A stretch of 64,000 nt of DNA from Chondrosia reniformis (GCA_947172415.1 OX359189.1:4974501-5038500); one strand, 5' to 3'; positions 1-11,224 are shown, counted from the first letter of the stretch. Made by a program: numbers and translations. Notes: generated by a model not told the origin, from the letters alone.

Positions 1-304
1 TTTTTCCCAAATATAGTAAGAAAAAAATCCAGTGCTGTACTATCGCTCTCTAGTGGATTTGTTACCCCAATCTTCTCCTTGAATTCAGCTATAGGTGTAG
101 CAGTTTGATTGCCTTCACTAATGGATGTTAGGCAATCTGTCTCATCTGAAGAAGACATGTAATCTTCACTATCTTCATTCGCTTGAGCATTATCAAGAGG
201 ATCAGGTAATATCTCCATTACTTCAAGCAAACTATTGCCACCTTCAAACTCTCCTTCTACTTCAAAATTTCATCTCCTGAATCATTCCAACCATCAAGAA
301 CCAT
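1..304 (-). pseudogene. piggyBac-like transposase, N-terminal part (runs off the left edge)
   Basis: Read on the minus strand from an ATG at 304, the frame gives an acidic, Ser/Asp/Glu-rich leader (ending near STALDFFLTIFGK) that continues past base 1. A disordered acidic leader followed by a 'LDFF..' entry into the catalytic part is typical of piggyBac/PGBD transposases, which cut and paste DNA at TTAA sites. The catalytic Asp residues lie outside the window. The frame shifts by one base near 270, next to a run of four Ts, so this is either a decayed copy or an assembly error. The identification rests on a short stretch and on the leader's composition. An in-frame stop lies just upstream of the chosen ATG. 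Confidence 0.5.
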
Positions 305-344
305 GGAAAGAACTGCTCCATCATTGAAGGATTTTCCTTTATTC

Positions 345-724
345 TAATATTATAAATTACCAATTTATTTTAACTCTGTTTGTGCAAAACTTTATTGAAT
401 AATTTGTACATACCTTATTCATTCCGTTTCTTAGTCGCAGAACAAGCAAAATAAGCCGAACTGCCGTAATACAAAGATGTACGTTCAGTCGTTCGTAAGG
501 AAAGGATACTCGAACGTTTTCCCGCCTTAATGCCTAGCTACGCAGCCGCTTAATTAAATAATCAAACTATAGTTTTTGCGGAGACTTATCGAAGCTAGAA
601 AGAATTGTTTACAGTCGTTTTAGTTGAAATTAACGTTGAGCCACTAAAGTGGCTTGCGCACTGTAACGTGATTGATTATAACTTAACGCGCACGGAAAAA
701 GGTTAACCAATACTCTATTGTAAT
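345..724. other. non-coding stretch, nothing recognised
   Basis: AT-rich spacer between the piggyBac-like fragment and the next minus-strand ORF. It could hold the promoter or terminal repeat of the piggyBac-like element. I see no matching inverted repeat because the other end is outside the window. Confidence 0.4.
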
Positions 725-1039
725 TTAGAATTTGTATATACATGTAAGAATATGGGACTGAATATCTTTCGGTGATCGGTAAGGGAGTTGATTGCAATGA
801 GCAAAATCCATGTTAGACCCTATTTTCACTCCACAAGGATCACACTTGTAGTTTCCACCTAGCTGACAACCTCCTTCTAGCCACTGAGCTACCTTGTCCC
901 CATTAAAAGATTGTAAGGTATCATTGAACTGTGGACCCTCAGAAGTGCTTACAGATTCTTTTGTCCATTCACAAAGACAGTCTACCCTATCTCCAGCAAG
1001 GGCAATACTGTCTGCTGCTGATGATGAACCTGCTGCCAA
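725..1039 (-). CDS. unknown 104-aa ORF with a Cys-x2-Cys/His motif
   Basis: An ATG-to-stop frame of 104 residues. The second half carries GGNYKCDPCGVK, about 10 residues, then a His/Cys pair and 'YRSPKDIQ'. Cys-x2-Cys followed by His/Cys suggests a small zinc-binding module. I recall similar 'GG-x-[YF]-x-C-x2-CG ... H ... RS-x-x-D-x-Q' segments in hypothetical proteins of cnidarians and sponges, but cannot name the family. It is probably one exon or a fragment of a longer transposon-borne gene. It lies on the same strand as the piggyBac-like fragment, but no splice link between them is evident. Confidence 0.35.
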   Translation of the reverse strand: MAAGSSSAADSIALAGDRVDCLCEWTKESVSTSEGPQFNDTLQSFNGDKVAQWLEGGCQLGGNYKCDPCGVKIGSNMDFAHCNQLPYRSPKDIQSHILTCIYKF

Positions 1040-2383
1040 TATGTGTATATAGGGACGCTCAACAACTCAGCCATAAGGTACCAGTGTTGATACCACTCTA
1101 GAAAACTTTCACAGCACATTGTGTAGAGCTCACAACAACTTTGTAGCATGTGCCAAATGTTCTACTCCCTAATGATTGAGCTATACAAAATATTTGCTAA
1201 TATATGTCATTATAAGATTGTAAAAATATCTGTATAAATCTCCCCACATATACTCAGTCATCAAGAACAGCCTGTATATAAAGAATACACACTTAAGGTG
1301 ACATTCTTAATTTGGTTGATATTAAGATATTTATAAGCCAATGCAGCTAGCAAATACAACTCAAGCATATTGCTGTTAACCAACATTTTCAAAAAGTCAA
1401 TCTTGCACATATTGCCTTACATATCCTTTTCTAAGCTGATGTACTTATCCACTCTAATATTAATTGGACCTTCTAAGATGTCTGTGTACATTTGTGTGAA
1501 ATCATAGCCTATAGAAAGTATATATTCAACTGACATTTACATTGGGATTTACAGGGCAACTGTGCGGTTCAATGTCATGCAGTTAACATAATATTATAAG
1601 CCAGGTAGTTGCCAGGCGGTACATGTATAATTGTCATTAGCCACTTCCAGTAGTTATACTAGGGTACCAGGTGCAATTTCCAAAAAATCAATTTGGAAGT
1701 CCCGGATACAGGACTAATGGTGTTAACTACATGCAGCCCGAGTTAATTTTAGTTTTCTTTTTGAGTTTAAAAAGTGAATCTCGTACATGTTGCCTTGTAT
1801 TTCCTTTTCTATATACGTACAAATGTACATATTCCTACATATACCCAGTCTTAAATAGTGCAAAAGTGTTTGTGTGTGTGTGTGTCTAACTGATGTTATA
1901 TCCAGTCTGTATAGAACTAATTGCCTGCATGTATCTTCATTTAAAATGTGTGTATTGATATTGATGTATATTGATGTATATACCTCTTTCATAAAAGTTT
2001 CCGCAATGTGCTACATCGTCTAATACCAATTTAGACTGGACGCAGTCTTGCTGATCTTTGACATCTCCTAATTGCTACAGTTTAGTGATCTGATGTATGG
2101 AGGAGCTTACTGGGAGTGATCCTGTAACAGTTCCTTCCACACATGTTCATTAAGGCTGCAAGTTGTGTAGAAGCTTGCTTCGTTTTAAAGTGAACTCTTT
2201 CAGTTTTAATGCTGTCTTAGTCTGCAAGTGCTTCTTTCGTCTTTAATTTTTAGTGTTCTGGATATTTTCTGACCCACTTGATTTTTGTCCATTTTATTTC
2301 TATCAAACATTTGTACCATGCACATGTTGATTATTTATATACACATTTGATTATATTAAGTTGCATAAACTCACAATCACTTT
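1040..2383. other. non-coding spacer with a short (GT)n run
   Basis: No convincing gene on either strand. It contains a short GT microsatellite around 1868-1886 and general AT-rich sequence. The short open frames here have biased composition and no recognisable motif. Confidence 0.5.
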
Positions 2384-2422
2384 CTGCGCCAGTGGAGAAG
2401 CCCTCACTTCATTCGTATCTGC

Positions 2423-4822
2423 ATGAACATTATGGAAGTAGCACTCAGAAGAAGGAGCCTGCACAAGAGAGCGCGCTGCAGCAACCATCACATCTTCAGC
2501 ATGATGTGCCGTGACGAAGGAGTGTTCCCGGCAGGTCTCAGGATAAAGCCACCGGTGAAAACCAGAGAGGGGTACAGAATCGCGGAGCAGGCGAGCAGGG
2601 CCTTTCTGTCAGCTCGCATACGCGAGACCTACAGAAACAAACGTGACCTCAGTTCCAAGATCAGGACCCTTCAATCCCAGCTACAACGCAAACTTCAGGA
2701 GGATGACTACCAGAAGGTGATCCGGCTTAGCTATGCTGCTGCTGAGAGCACCCATGCCAAGACCAAGCTGAACCACACCAGAAAGCTGGACAGGCTCAGG
2801 GACGGTCGGGACAAGCATCGTGAGCTGCGCCCCCAGGGCATGGAGAGATGGGTGATCAACCTAACAAATCAACCTCTTTCCAAACCACAGGAGGACGTGC
2901 TCAGACTTGGACTGAACTTCACACCGGCCCCAACCAAGCTTCCTCTAGTGGACACAATAGCTGCAGTAGAGGAGGGAGCAAGACAGCTGAACGAAGAAGA
3001 TGCGGAGGACCTCCGGGGACGGGTATGTGGAATTCTGAGACGTGCCAAACCACCCAAAGACAACCTGTCCAAGGAGCAAAGGAAGGCCTTGAAGGAGCTG
3101 AGAAGCCTGGAGAATGAAGTGATCCTGCCAGCTGATAAGGGGAACGCTACAGTGATGATGACCAGAGATGATTATGACACGAAGATGAGGGGGATGCTGA
3201 GTACGGCCACCTACAAACAGCTCAAGAAGGACCCAACTGCAACACAGGAGGGTAGACTGAGTCGAAAACTGAAGGAACTGGAGAAGAAGGGGGAGATCTC
3301 AGGGGGTCTATACCATCGACTCAGGCCCTCTGGCAGCCAACCTCCCAGGATCTATGGCCTCCCAAAGATCCACAAAGATGGCATTCCACTCAGGCCCATT
3401 GTCTCCTGCATTGGGGCCCCTTCTTATCAGCTTTCCAAGCACATCGCCTCCCTCATTTCCCCCCTGGCAGGTAAGACAGCTTCACATGTGAAGAACTCCA
3501 GGCACTTTGTACAAGTGATGGCAGACCTGAGAATTGAGGAAGACGAGGCGCTGGTCAGCTTTGACGTGTCCTCCCTGTTTACCAATGTTCCTGTCGATGA
3601 AGCTGTTCGAGTCATTCGTGACAGACTGCGACAGGATGAGGCATTGGCTGACAGAACCACTCTCTCTCCAGACAGAGTTGCAGACCTGCTTGAGGTGTGC
3701 CTCAAGTCGACGTACTTCAGCTACGGAGGAGAGTTCTTCGAGCAACGGGAAGGAGCAGCAATGGGCTCACCTGTCTCTGCTGTGGTGGCAGACCTGTACA
3801 TGGAGTTCTTCGAGGAACTGGCACTTAGAACTGCCCCCATGAAGCCCCGCCTCTGGAAGAGGTACGTAGACGACACCTGCTGCATCGTGAAGAAGGGCAC
3901 AGTGGAAGAGCTCCTAACCCACCTGAACAATGTGCGACCGTCCATCAGGTTCACTGTGGAGGTGGAGAAGGAGGGAAGACTCCCCTTTCTTGACACCTTG
4001 CTCCAGAGGAGGGATGATGGCAGCCTGGACGTCACCGTCTACAGGAAACCGACGCACACAGACCGGTACCTGGACTTCCACTCCCACCATCCACCCCAGG
4101 TCAAGAGGGGACTGGTCAAGTGCTTGTTCGACAGAGCCAGGACCATCACCACTGGACAAAACAACTTGCAGAAGGAAGAACACCATCTCACCAGAGTCCT
4201 GAGGCAGAATGGATACCCTGGTGCCTTCATCCGCTCATCTTCCAAACCCCCCAGATGGGACATGGAGGCAACCGAAACACCACCACTGGAAGAAGAGCAC
4301 AGACCCCCACTGGTGATGCTCCCCTACACAGAGGGGGTCAGTGAGGATATCAGACGTGTCTGCATGAAGTTTGGCGTGAAGGTTATCTTCAGGTCTGGAC
4401 ACTCTCTCCGCTCCATGCTGACCAAAGTGAAGGACCCCTTGCTGATGGAGAAGCAGGCCAAGGTGGTGTACCGCATCCCCTGCAGCTGTGGCGAGGTCTA
4501 CATTGGAGAGACAGTGAGAAGACTGGAGACCAGAGTGAAAGAGCACAGAGATGCATGTCAGAAGGGAGCACTGGAGAAGTCAGCACTGGCGGAGCACGCA
4601 TGGAAGAACCACCATCCAATCAAGTGGGAGGAAGTCTCCGTGGTTGACCGGGCCAGGACCACCAAGGAGCTGCTAATAAAGGAGGCCATCCACATTGGAC
4701 TGAATCACCGTTCCCTCAACAGGGAAGGAGGTCTGGAGCTGCCTAGATGCTGGATGGCCGCATTGAAGAACACAAGCTGTGGATCTGTGGCGCCAACTGA
4801 CAATCCCAGTGACTGCACTTGA
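2423..4822 (+). CDS. Penelope-like reverse transcriptase with GIY-YIG endonuclease
   Basis: An uninterrupted 799-residue frame. PLE proteins copy element RNA at a nick made by their own nuclease. Around residues 141-166 is the N-terminal 'VINLTNQPLS...GLNF' block. Residues 236-247 carry LPADKGNATVMM, a PLE fingers motif, and 309-330 carry YGLPKIHK...RPIV. The RT catalytic residues are Asp381 in FDVSSLF and the YVDD box at 481-484. The AMGSP motif is at 446-450. The C-terminus from about 680 has paired Tyr motifs (VYRI, VYIGET), Arg at about 701 and a Glu in LLIKEA near 754, which is the GIY-YIG nuclease layout. The true start could be Met27/28 or the first Met. The absence of stops over 2.4 kb suggests a young copy. 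Base composition is more GC-rich than the flanks. Confidence 0.93.
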   Translation: MNIMEVALRRRSLHKRARCSNHHIFSMMCRDEGVFPAGLRIKPPVKTREGYRIAEQASRAFLSARIRETYRNKRDLSSKIRTLQSQLQRKLQEDDYQKVIRLSYAAAESTHAKTKLNHTRKLDRLRDGRDKHRELRPQGMERWVINLTNQPLSKPQEDVLRLGLNFTPAPTKLPLVDTIAAVEEGARQLNEEDAEDLRGRVCGILRRAKPPKDNLSKEQRKALKELRSLENEVILPADKGNATVMMTRDDYDTKMRGMLSTATYKQLKKDPTATQEGRLSRKLKELEKKGEISGGLYHRLRPSGSQPPRIYGLPKIHKDGIPLRPIVSCIGAPSYQLSKHIASLISPLAGKTASHVKNSRHFVQVMADLRIEEDEALVSFDVSSLFTNVPVDEAVRVIRDRLRQDEALADRTTLSPDRVADLLEVCLKSTYFSYGGEFFEQREGAAMGSPVSAVVADLYMEFFEELALRTAPMKPRLWKRYVDDTCCIVKKGTVEELLTHLNNVRPSIRFTVEVEKEGRLPFLDTLLQRRDDGSLDVTVYRKPTHTDRYLDFHSHHPPQVKRGLVKCLFDRARTITTGQNNLQKEEHHLTRVLRQNGYPGAFIRSSSKPPRWDMEATETPPLEEEHRPPLVMLPYTEGVSEDIRRVCMKFGVKVIFRSGHSLRSMLTKVKDPLLMEKQAKVVYRIPCSCGEVYIGETVRRLETRVKEHRDACQKGALEKSALAEHAWKNHHPIKWEEVSVVDRARTTKELLIKEAIHIGLNHRSLNREGGLELPRCWMAALKNTSCGSVAPTDNPSDCT

Positions 4823-4874
4823 TGGGATGCAAGGCTATATAATGACAAATACTCACACTAGCTTCATCTTCGCC

Positions 4875-4907
4875 CTGAAGAAGGTCAGAGTACCCTGACC
4901 GAAACGT
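4875..4907 (+). ncRNA. hammerhead-ribozyme-like motif in PLE terminal repeat
   Basis: CTGAAGA is followed by a stem-loop (GGTCAG / CTGACC) and then GAAAC. This is the order of hammerhead core box I (CUGANGA), helix II and box II (GAAA). Hammerheads are known in PLE terminal repeats. The base of helix II would have an A.C opposition, and I could not place helix III or a UH cleavage site with confidence. Activity is therefore unproven. Confidence 0.5.
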
Positions 4908-5067
4908 CGGCAAGACAAACTTGTTTCTTTTTTGTCTTTTTAACGCTGGTATTAGAGAACCTAACCCTTTTTTGATGACTGCGCCAGCGGAGAAGCCCTC
5001 ACTTCATATATATATATATAATATATATCTTCTAATATAGACACTTTCCCTCCTAAAGTCACATTAT

Positions 5068-5460
5068 GATATATGTTCATTTCACAGTTATCTGACAAAT
5101 TGAAATTTTTTATCAATGTAACACATGGTTTCGATATAAATTTCCCATAGGTTTTCTATAGTCCTATGGCCTTTTATATGCAGACTTTGTCCTCAGTTTT
5201 CTAACAAACGAAGCCTAAATAAAAAATCCCTTAATTTAAATGAGTTTTATACCCTATACTTTATGATGATATGCCCATTTTGTTTCTAGATCCTTTCTTG
5301 TAGCCATATGAATTATTTAATTATATTACATTATTTATTTATATTAGATTACCTTAGTTTATTGTAACTTGTACTGTATATATCTAGAACTCAGTAATGA
5401 ATTGATCATGACCAATTGCAAATTGACTTCAGCCATGACAATCAGACTCCTTCATCATAG
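5068..5460 (+). repeat. copy of the CATAGGTTTTCTATAG repeat family ending in the GTAACTTG motif
   Basis: Carries the shared block from the ATCTGACAAATTG segment through CCATAGGTTTTCTATAG and TTTATACCCTA to GTAACTTGTACTGTA (5364-5378). Related copies lie at 7925-8278, 37970-38167, 42230-42608, 58565-58925, 60717-61415 (minus, interrupted) and 63800-64000. This copy marks the outer end of the left arm of the large inverted duplication; its mirror partner is 60717-61415. Confidence 0.8.
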
Positions 5461-5865
5461 CTCAAAATTAATAAAAAAGAATTTTGCCTACACATTCATG
5501 ATACATAATATGTAAAATGCATGCCCAGTCAAAATAGCTCAATAACAAAAAAGGTTTCATGGAAGAATGTGGCCATGCATGCAAAGTACAAAAATGCATG
5601 CATCTATGTATATATAATGAGATTCTTACAGTATTAAACAAACACCTAGTTTCAGGTGTCTTTCTGCAATGGTAAGGGAGAAACAACAAAGACTTACTCT
5701 TGCAACCTGTCAAATTTGACAACAGCTGTAACAGATGACACCCTTTCTTTAATCCAGGATACAGGTATTAATATAGTATTGTTTGGTCCCAAATTAAAAT
5801 TGGTTTACCAAAGCAATTCCGTTTTGGTTGCTGTTGCTACCAATTAACAAAAGCAAACCATATAT
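5461..5865. repeat. left-arm segment mirrored at 60260-60716
   Basis: Matches the reverse complement of 60260-60716 throughout, including the AAAAAGAATTTTGCCTACAC and AAGCAAACCATATAT stretches. No protein family is recognised in either copy; the short frames are not conserved as proteins between the copies. Confidence 0.75.
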
Positions 5866-6252
5866 ATACAAGTTAAATAAAACATTCAAAAATGAAGTTA
5901 AAAGTAGGGATGGCACTATAACAGTGATTGGCATATCTATAAAAAGTAACGAAACAAGAAAGTGATCATAATATGGTAAGGCTAACATTGCAGAAGTGGC
6001 AAACTGAAACTTAACTAAACACATCACTTCTATGTTTGGGCGCATCATGGATACACTAGAAGTAGGGATTGATGCGCCCAAACATAGAAGTGATGTGGTT
6101 AGTTACGTTTCAGTTTGCCACTTCTGCAATGTTAGCCTTACCATATTATGATCACTTTCTTGTTTCGTTACTTTTTCTAGATATGCCAATCACTGTTATA
6201 GTGCCATCCCTACTTTTAACTTCATTTTTGAATGTTTTTATTTAACTTGTAT
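5866..6252. repeat. foldback (long inverted-repeat) element
   Basis: Two arms of about 170-190 bp, beginning ATACAAGTTAAATAA and ending TTATTTAACTTGTAT, pair almost base for base around a short centre containing GGGCGCATCA...TGATGCGCCC near 6050. It looks like a non-autonomous foldback MITE. A second copy sits at 59865-60255 in the mirrored arm. The homology between the arms of the large duplication stops exactly at this element's outer edge (6252 / 59865). Confidence 0.85.
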
Positions 6253-7874
6253 TGCCTCTTTTTTCTTATTAGCATTGTTTTTTTGGCGATCGAAAATCCC
6301 ATCGTTCTTGATTTATGAGGTGTTAATTGATAATACATTGAATAGGGATGACATGTTTTTTCGGCCATCCATCCTTACTCTCCGATAACGCACTACTTTC
6401 AGACTCAAGCTCAGTGCTTGTATATGTGACTATATATATATATATCGGGAAAGTATGACCTGGTGGCCTTTGTGTAGACTTATATATTGCAACCAAGCAG
6501 TTGAACTATGTACCTGGATGGACAGCTTGGTAGCCTAGCTAATTGCATAAGGAGTATGTTTGTAATATATAACTGGAATGAAAGGACAAGCAGCAACAGT
6601 AATAAAATCTCAAATTACTTCAATTCCTTCTGCTGGCCATTAAAAACTTAAGTAAAGAGTATAAGCTGTTTTTTGTGAGACAAATTAAACTTTAAATGTC
6701 TCCTTGCCAAGCATGCATGGAACCCTTAAAATTCAAATTGGCATACTTGTTCATTGTGTATATCACACATGCATGGCATCTATAACAGTGGTGATGATGT
6801 ATATGTCTACATTTATGTTTAATATCGTTCCATAATATCATCATCTGTGTACATGTATTGATATGATATTGCATTAATTGAATAAAATGTTCATTTAAAT
6901 TATCAAGATAACCTTTCCTTTATATCCATATATATGGCTCCAAGGATATAATCAATTACAGTTGATAATTCTCAATTAAACTCCATCATCACATGCACAT
7001 GGCAAATCCATAGGACATTTATGGTAATATGCAACTTACAACAGAGTTGATTATAGAGATTGTTCCAAAACATACAAAATGAGATACTGTAGATTACTTC
7101 AATAGTGCATGACTACATCGCTTTTAGAAAAGTCATTGAAATGACCATTTTCATGCATTGATCATATACCAGTAAGGTACATGTTAAACCTAATGGCATA
7201 CTGTCACTTCCCAAATCACTCTTGAATAACAAATATTCAAATGGTATCACTACCCTGCCTTCTACTACATATATAGAGTAGGTTTTATGACCTTGTTTGA
7301 TTCAATATGCGGATTTTAAGAACTAACATGACAGTCCTAAGTTTACAGCTTGTAATGAACCTAAACAAACAAACATAATAAAAACACAAAATTCTTTTGA
7401 GAACTACTACAACAGACTAGTGATTGACCAGTGGCAACTAATATATATATATATATGGCAATTATTAGCTATATACTACGAACATAGATCTTGTATATAT
7501 ACTTATACCTGACATTTCAGTAGCCATACATGACTGTCCATGCAAAAAATTAACATTTTTACTATATGACCAATATTGAAAGAGCTTCTACAGTAATATG
7601 TAAAAACAGCTTTAAAAATTTTTACTTCCGTTTAGAGCTACTTATATACCATATTAACAAACATATTACCTAATGATAGAAATGTTCTTAGGAATGATTG
7701 ATAACTTTAATCAATTAAAATGATTGAATATGAATTTGGAACCCTATACAGATATGTAACAATGTGATTTGTTATTAATTCAGCTTATCTACTTAGGAAA
7801 GAATTAGAAGAACAAGATATAAGCTCAGAAAGTCCAGCAGACGAAGATGAAGAGTTGTATATATATATATTATT
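6253..7874. other. non-coding stretch, nothing recognised
   Basis: AT-rich, with (AT)n runs near 6430 and 7440. No gene or named repeat recognised. This 1.6 kb has no counterpart in the mirrored arm, where a different repeat lies at 58926-59864. Confidence 0.5.
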
Positions 7875-8278
7875 ACACAGTGCAAGTTACAAGTTTATAC
7901 ACGGATGCAAGTGACTCACAATAATTAAGCAAAACTTCGCCAGACGTTTCCTATGCACATGTACCATGATATATGTTGGTATCACAGTTATCTGACTAAA
8001 TGAAAATTTTTATTAATATAACACATGGTTTAAATATCAATTTTCCATAGGTTTTCTATAGTCCTATGGCCTTTTCTATGCAGACTTTGTCCTCTGTTTT
8101 CTAACAAACAGAGGCCTAAATAAGAAATCCCATAATTTTAAATGAGTTTTATACCCTATACTTTATGATGATATGCCTATATTTTTCTAGATCCTTTTTG
8201 GAGCCATATGAATTAATTAATTACATTATTTATTTATTTATATAGATTATATTAGTATAGTGTAACTTGCATTGTGTA
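7875..8278 (+). repeat. internally deleted repeat copy bounded by ACAGTGCAAGTTAC motifs
   Basis: Begins with ACACAGTGCAAGTTAC (7875-7890) and ends with GTAACTTGCATTGTGTA (8262-8278), so the ends are inverted repeats of each other. The interior is the CATAGGTTTTCTATAG family block. It is the shortest copy that shows both ends as a clear TIR pair, consistent with a MITE. Confidence 0.65.
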
Positions 8279-8396
8279 TATATAGCAGCTGATTTATAAT
8301 ATTAGATACTAAGCAAACATGTATCATAATACAATGACTAATGGGCCCCAGCTTGGCCTTGTGCTTGTTTCTAAAAAGTACATACACGTGTCATTC

Positions 8397-8438
<42 letters not shown>

Positions 8439-8439
8439 G
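8279..8439 (+). other. 5' leader of the RLE retrotransposon with (AAT)n
   Basis: About 110 bp of leader, including GGGCCCCAGCTTGGCC, then an (AAT)n run at about 8398-8434, directly precede the first Met codon at 8440. The same leader and a shorter (AAT)n precede the second copy on the minus strand (58420-58520). The microsatellite therefore belongs to the duplicated unit rather than to the target. Confidence 0.7.
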
Positions 8440-11224
8440 ATGGAGGCCCCACAGACCTGGCAATCTCAATCGCGCTCCACATTGCGCTGCTGCCCCTGCA
8501 TGAAAACCGGAAAATTTGTTAGATGCCAATGCGTTAAAAAGGGTCAGCCTTGTGTGGGTTGCTGGCCTTCTTTGGCAAGCCCCAGCCAATGTGCGAACTC
8601 GGAGCACCTTCACAGCCATCTGGCTGTTGTCACGGTCAATTTAGCTGCTAGCGCGCCATCATCTGAACACCTTGATGATTATAACAGTGATCAGGCCTCC
8701 TACATTAGACCATCTGTTAGTTTCTTGAGCCAGTCGAAGAAAGTGTTGAAAAGAATTCCACGTAATTCCAGAATATGTGTCGCTAGGAGACTTGCAACCC
8801 TGGTCGAACAAGTGGTCACCCGCAACGACATTCCTGCATGGTTAGCGCCCCTGCAGTTCCCAAAGAAGTGCCTATTTACTCCACCTAGAGGCGGAAAGTG
8901 CTGGAACCTGGCATCCTTGGTAAAAAACCAAGTTCTCCACGAGTCACACAGCATTCAAAACGAGGCTCAAAATCCTCAGCTCAGTCGTTGCCCAGGTAGA
9001 TCCAAAGCTAGCAACAAAGCACCCTTGCTCATCCTGGCTCTCAGATATCTCACCTGAGCTGCAATTCCACTTTGCAATTCCCAATCAACACACAGTAATT
9101 TAGAAGGCCATCACATCATTCCCAAATGGCTCAGGAGGTGGTCCGGATGGCCTCCTCCCTCAGCATTTGAAGGACCTGACAGGCAATTCCGCTGGTGATG
9201 GAGGTGTTTCCCTATTGGAATCCTTAGGTGGGCTTCTATCTTTTATCCTGGAGGGCAGGACTCCACCACCTATACGTCCACTCTTCTTTGGTGTTAATCT
9301 CACTGCCCTGACAAAGAAAAGCGGTTGGAGTCGCCCCATTGCCGTTGGCTGCACCCTCAGAAGACTTGCTGCAAAATGCGCTTGCCTTCATGCTTTGGAG
9401 TCCACCCCAGCATTGCTGTACCCACATTAATTGGGTTTTGGTATCCCAAGAGGAGCTGATGCAGCCGTCCATGCTGCCCGCATCTATCTATCGCAAATGC
9501 CTAACAACAAGGCTCTCCTCAAAGTGGATTTTAGGAATGCTGTCAGCAGCATTAGATGCGACAAGATGCTGGAAGCTGTTAAAGCATACATCCCGGAATT
9601 GTTGCCATTTGTGCATTCGGCCTACTCTGCCCCGTCAATATTGTTATGGAATGAGGTCCTTATTCCATCATCAGAGGGAATCCAACAGGGGGACCCACTA
9701 GGCCCTTTGCTGTTTAGCCTCACCATCCGTGAGCTTAAATCCAGCCTGGTGTCGGAGTTTAAGGTCTACTTCCTAGATGATGGCACCATGGGCGGCGACC
9801 TCGATGATGTGACAGCTGACTTGAAGAGGATTAATGAGGAAGGTCAGGCATTGAGTCTGATATTCAATGTGTCAAAGTCTGAACTGATCTCACATGATCA
9901 GTCAAAACTGGGCACTATGTTCTCTACCTTTCATGACCTAGTTTTTGTGGATCCCAAAGATGCCACCCTGTTGGGCTCCCCCCTAGGTCCCAATTCCATG
10001 ATTGATTGCCTCCACAGTCAAATCAATCAGTTGAGGTTGGTTGGAGAACGTCTTTGCCATCTTGAAACCCATGACGCCATTAACATCCTACATCACTCAC
10101 TTTCAATCCCAAAACTTCTCCACATACTCAGGACATCACCAGTTTTTCTTCACCTCTTTTGGTATCCTGGGATGAGCTACTCTTGTCTGTTTGGATCAGA
10201 ATCACAAACATTGATTTGAGACTGGGAGATCCATCCTGGTTACAGGCATCACTTCCAGTCTCATCTGGCGGTCTAGGGCTTAGGAATGCCTCAAATCTTG
10301 CACCCTCTGCTTTTTTGGCCTCTGCTAATGGAGCATCCGCCCTGGTCCAGAAACTACTTCCACCACACCTACCATCCTCACCCACAGCGATAGAGAGACC
10401 GCTCTATCCACTTGGAAACGTGGCCTACTGGAAGACACACCCCTGCCCCCTTGCAGTTTACGTGGCCGTCAGAAGTCATGGGACCAACACAGAGTTGAAC
10501 AGCTTTACCTATCCCTCCTGTCCAACTGTGACAACAACATATCTAGGATCCGTCTTCTTGCAGCTGCCTCAAAGCATTCTGGAGCTTGGCTTAATGCCCC
10601 TCCAGTCTCCTCCCTTGGTCTGCGAATGTCCAACGAAACTATTGGCATAGCTGTGGGTCTACGGGTGGGGGCTGCCATCTGTCATCCTCACAACTGCGTG
10701 TTTTGTGGCAGGGAGGTCGACCAGCTTGGCCATCACGGTTTATCATGCAGATACAGTCAGGGCCGCCTTGCTCGACACAATGCGTTGAACAGCATCATCC
10801 ATCGCTCCTTGGCTGCAGCAAAGATTCCTTCCCGCCTGGAGTCAACTGGTCTCCACCGCTCAGATGGCAAACGCCCCGACGGTATCACCATGACCCCATG
10901 GTCAGAAGGCAAGTTCCTTGCCTGGGACGCCACTTGTGTCAACACCTTTTGCGTGTCCGACAACAACAAGTGTGCCTGAGAGTGTGGAGCAGCTGCAGCA
11001 CATGCTGAAGGAGAAAAGGCCGGCCAGCCTTGACCGTGCCTACTCCTTCCAGTTCATTGCAATTGAGACCTCAGGTTCAGATGGCCTCAGTACCATGTCT
11101 TTCCTGAGAGTACTAGGCCATCGTTTGAAGACAAACACAGGAGAGCCTCAGTCTCTTGTATTTCTATTGCAAAGGCTCTCTGTAGCCATCCAGACTGGGA
11201 ATGCCATCTCAGTGTTTGGCTCCC
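8440..11224 (+). pseudogene. non-LTR retrotransposon with N-terminal Cys cluster, RT and restriction-like endonuclease (copy 1, broken)
   Basis: Decayed single-ORF element. From 8440 the product opens with a Cys cluster (CCPCMKTGKFVRCQCVKKG...CVGC). Around 9431-10219 lie RT motifs: LLKVDFRNA (motif A), IQQGDPLGPLLF (motif B) and FLDDGTMGG (motif C). At 10626-10979 come a C-x2-C-x7-H-x4-C finger (VFCGREVDQLGHHGLSC) and then KRPDG...LAWDAT, the RLE catalytic pattern. The tail contains RLSVAIQTGNA. RLE plus a single RT ORF places it in the R2-like group of early LINEs; the clade is undecided. It has several frameshifts. A deletion near 9030, compared with copy 2, removed about 150 bp. The 3' end is cut at 11224, where an oppositely oriented relative begins. 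Confidence 0.82.

Larger units (their letters stand above)
2384..5007 (+). mobile_element. Penelope-like retroelement, nearly complete, with repeated terminal segment
   Basis: A 29-bp segment beginning CTGCGCCAG occurs at 2384-2412 just before the coding region and again at 4979-5007 after it, with one mismatch. This matches the pLTR arrangement of Penelope-like elements (PLEs), where a long 3' terminal repeat is only partly represented at the 5' side. Between the coding stop and the 3' copy lies a hammerhead-like motif (4875-4907). The element sits just outside the left arm of the window-wide inverted duplication, which starts near 5068. No target-site duplication was found, as expected for PLEs, whose ends are often ragged. 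Confidence 0.8.

Noticed and set aside
1671-1992. Overlapping 72- and 89-aa frames on both strands
   Set aside because: Composition follows the AT- and GT-rich DNA, the ends run through a (GT)n tract, and no family motif is present.
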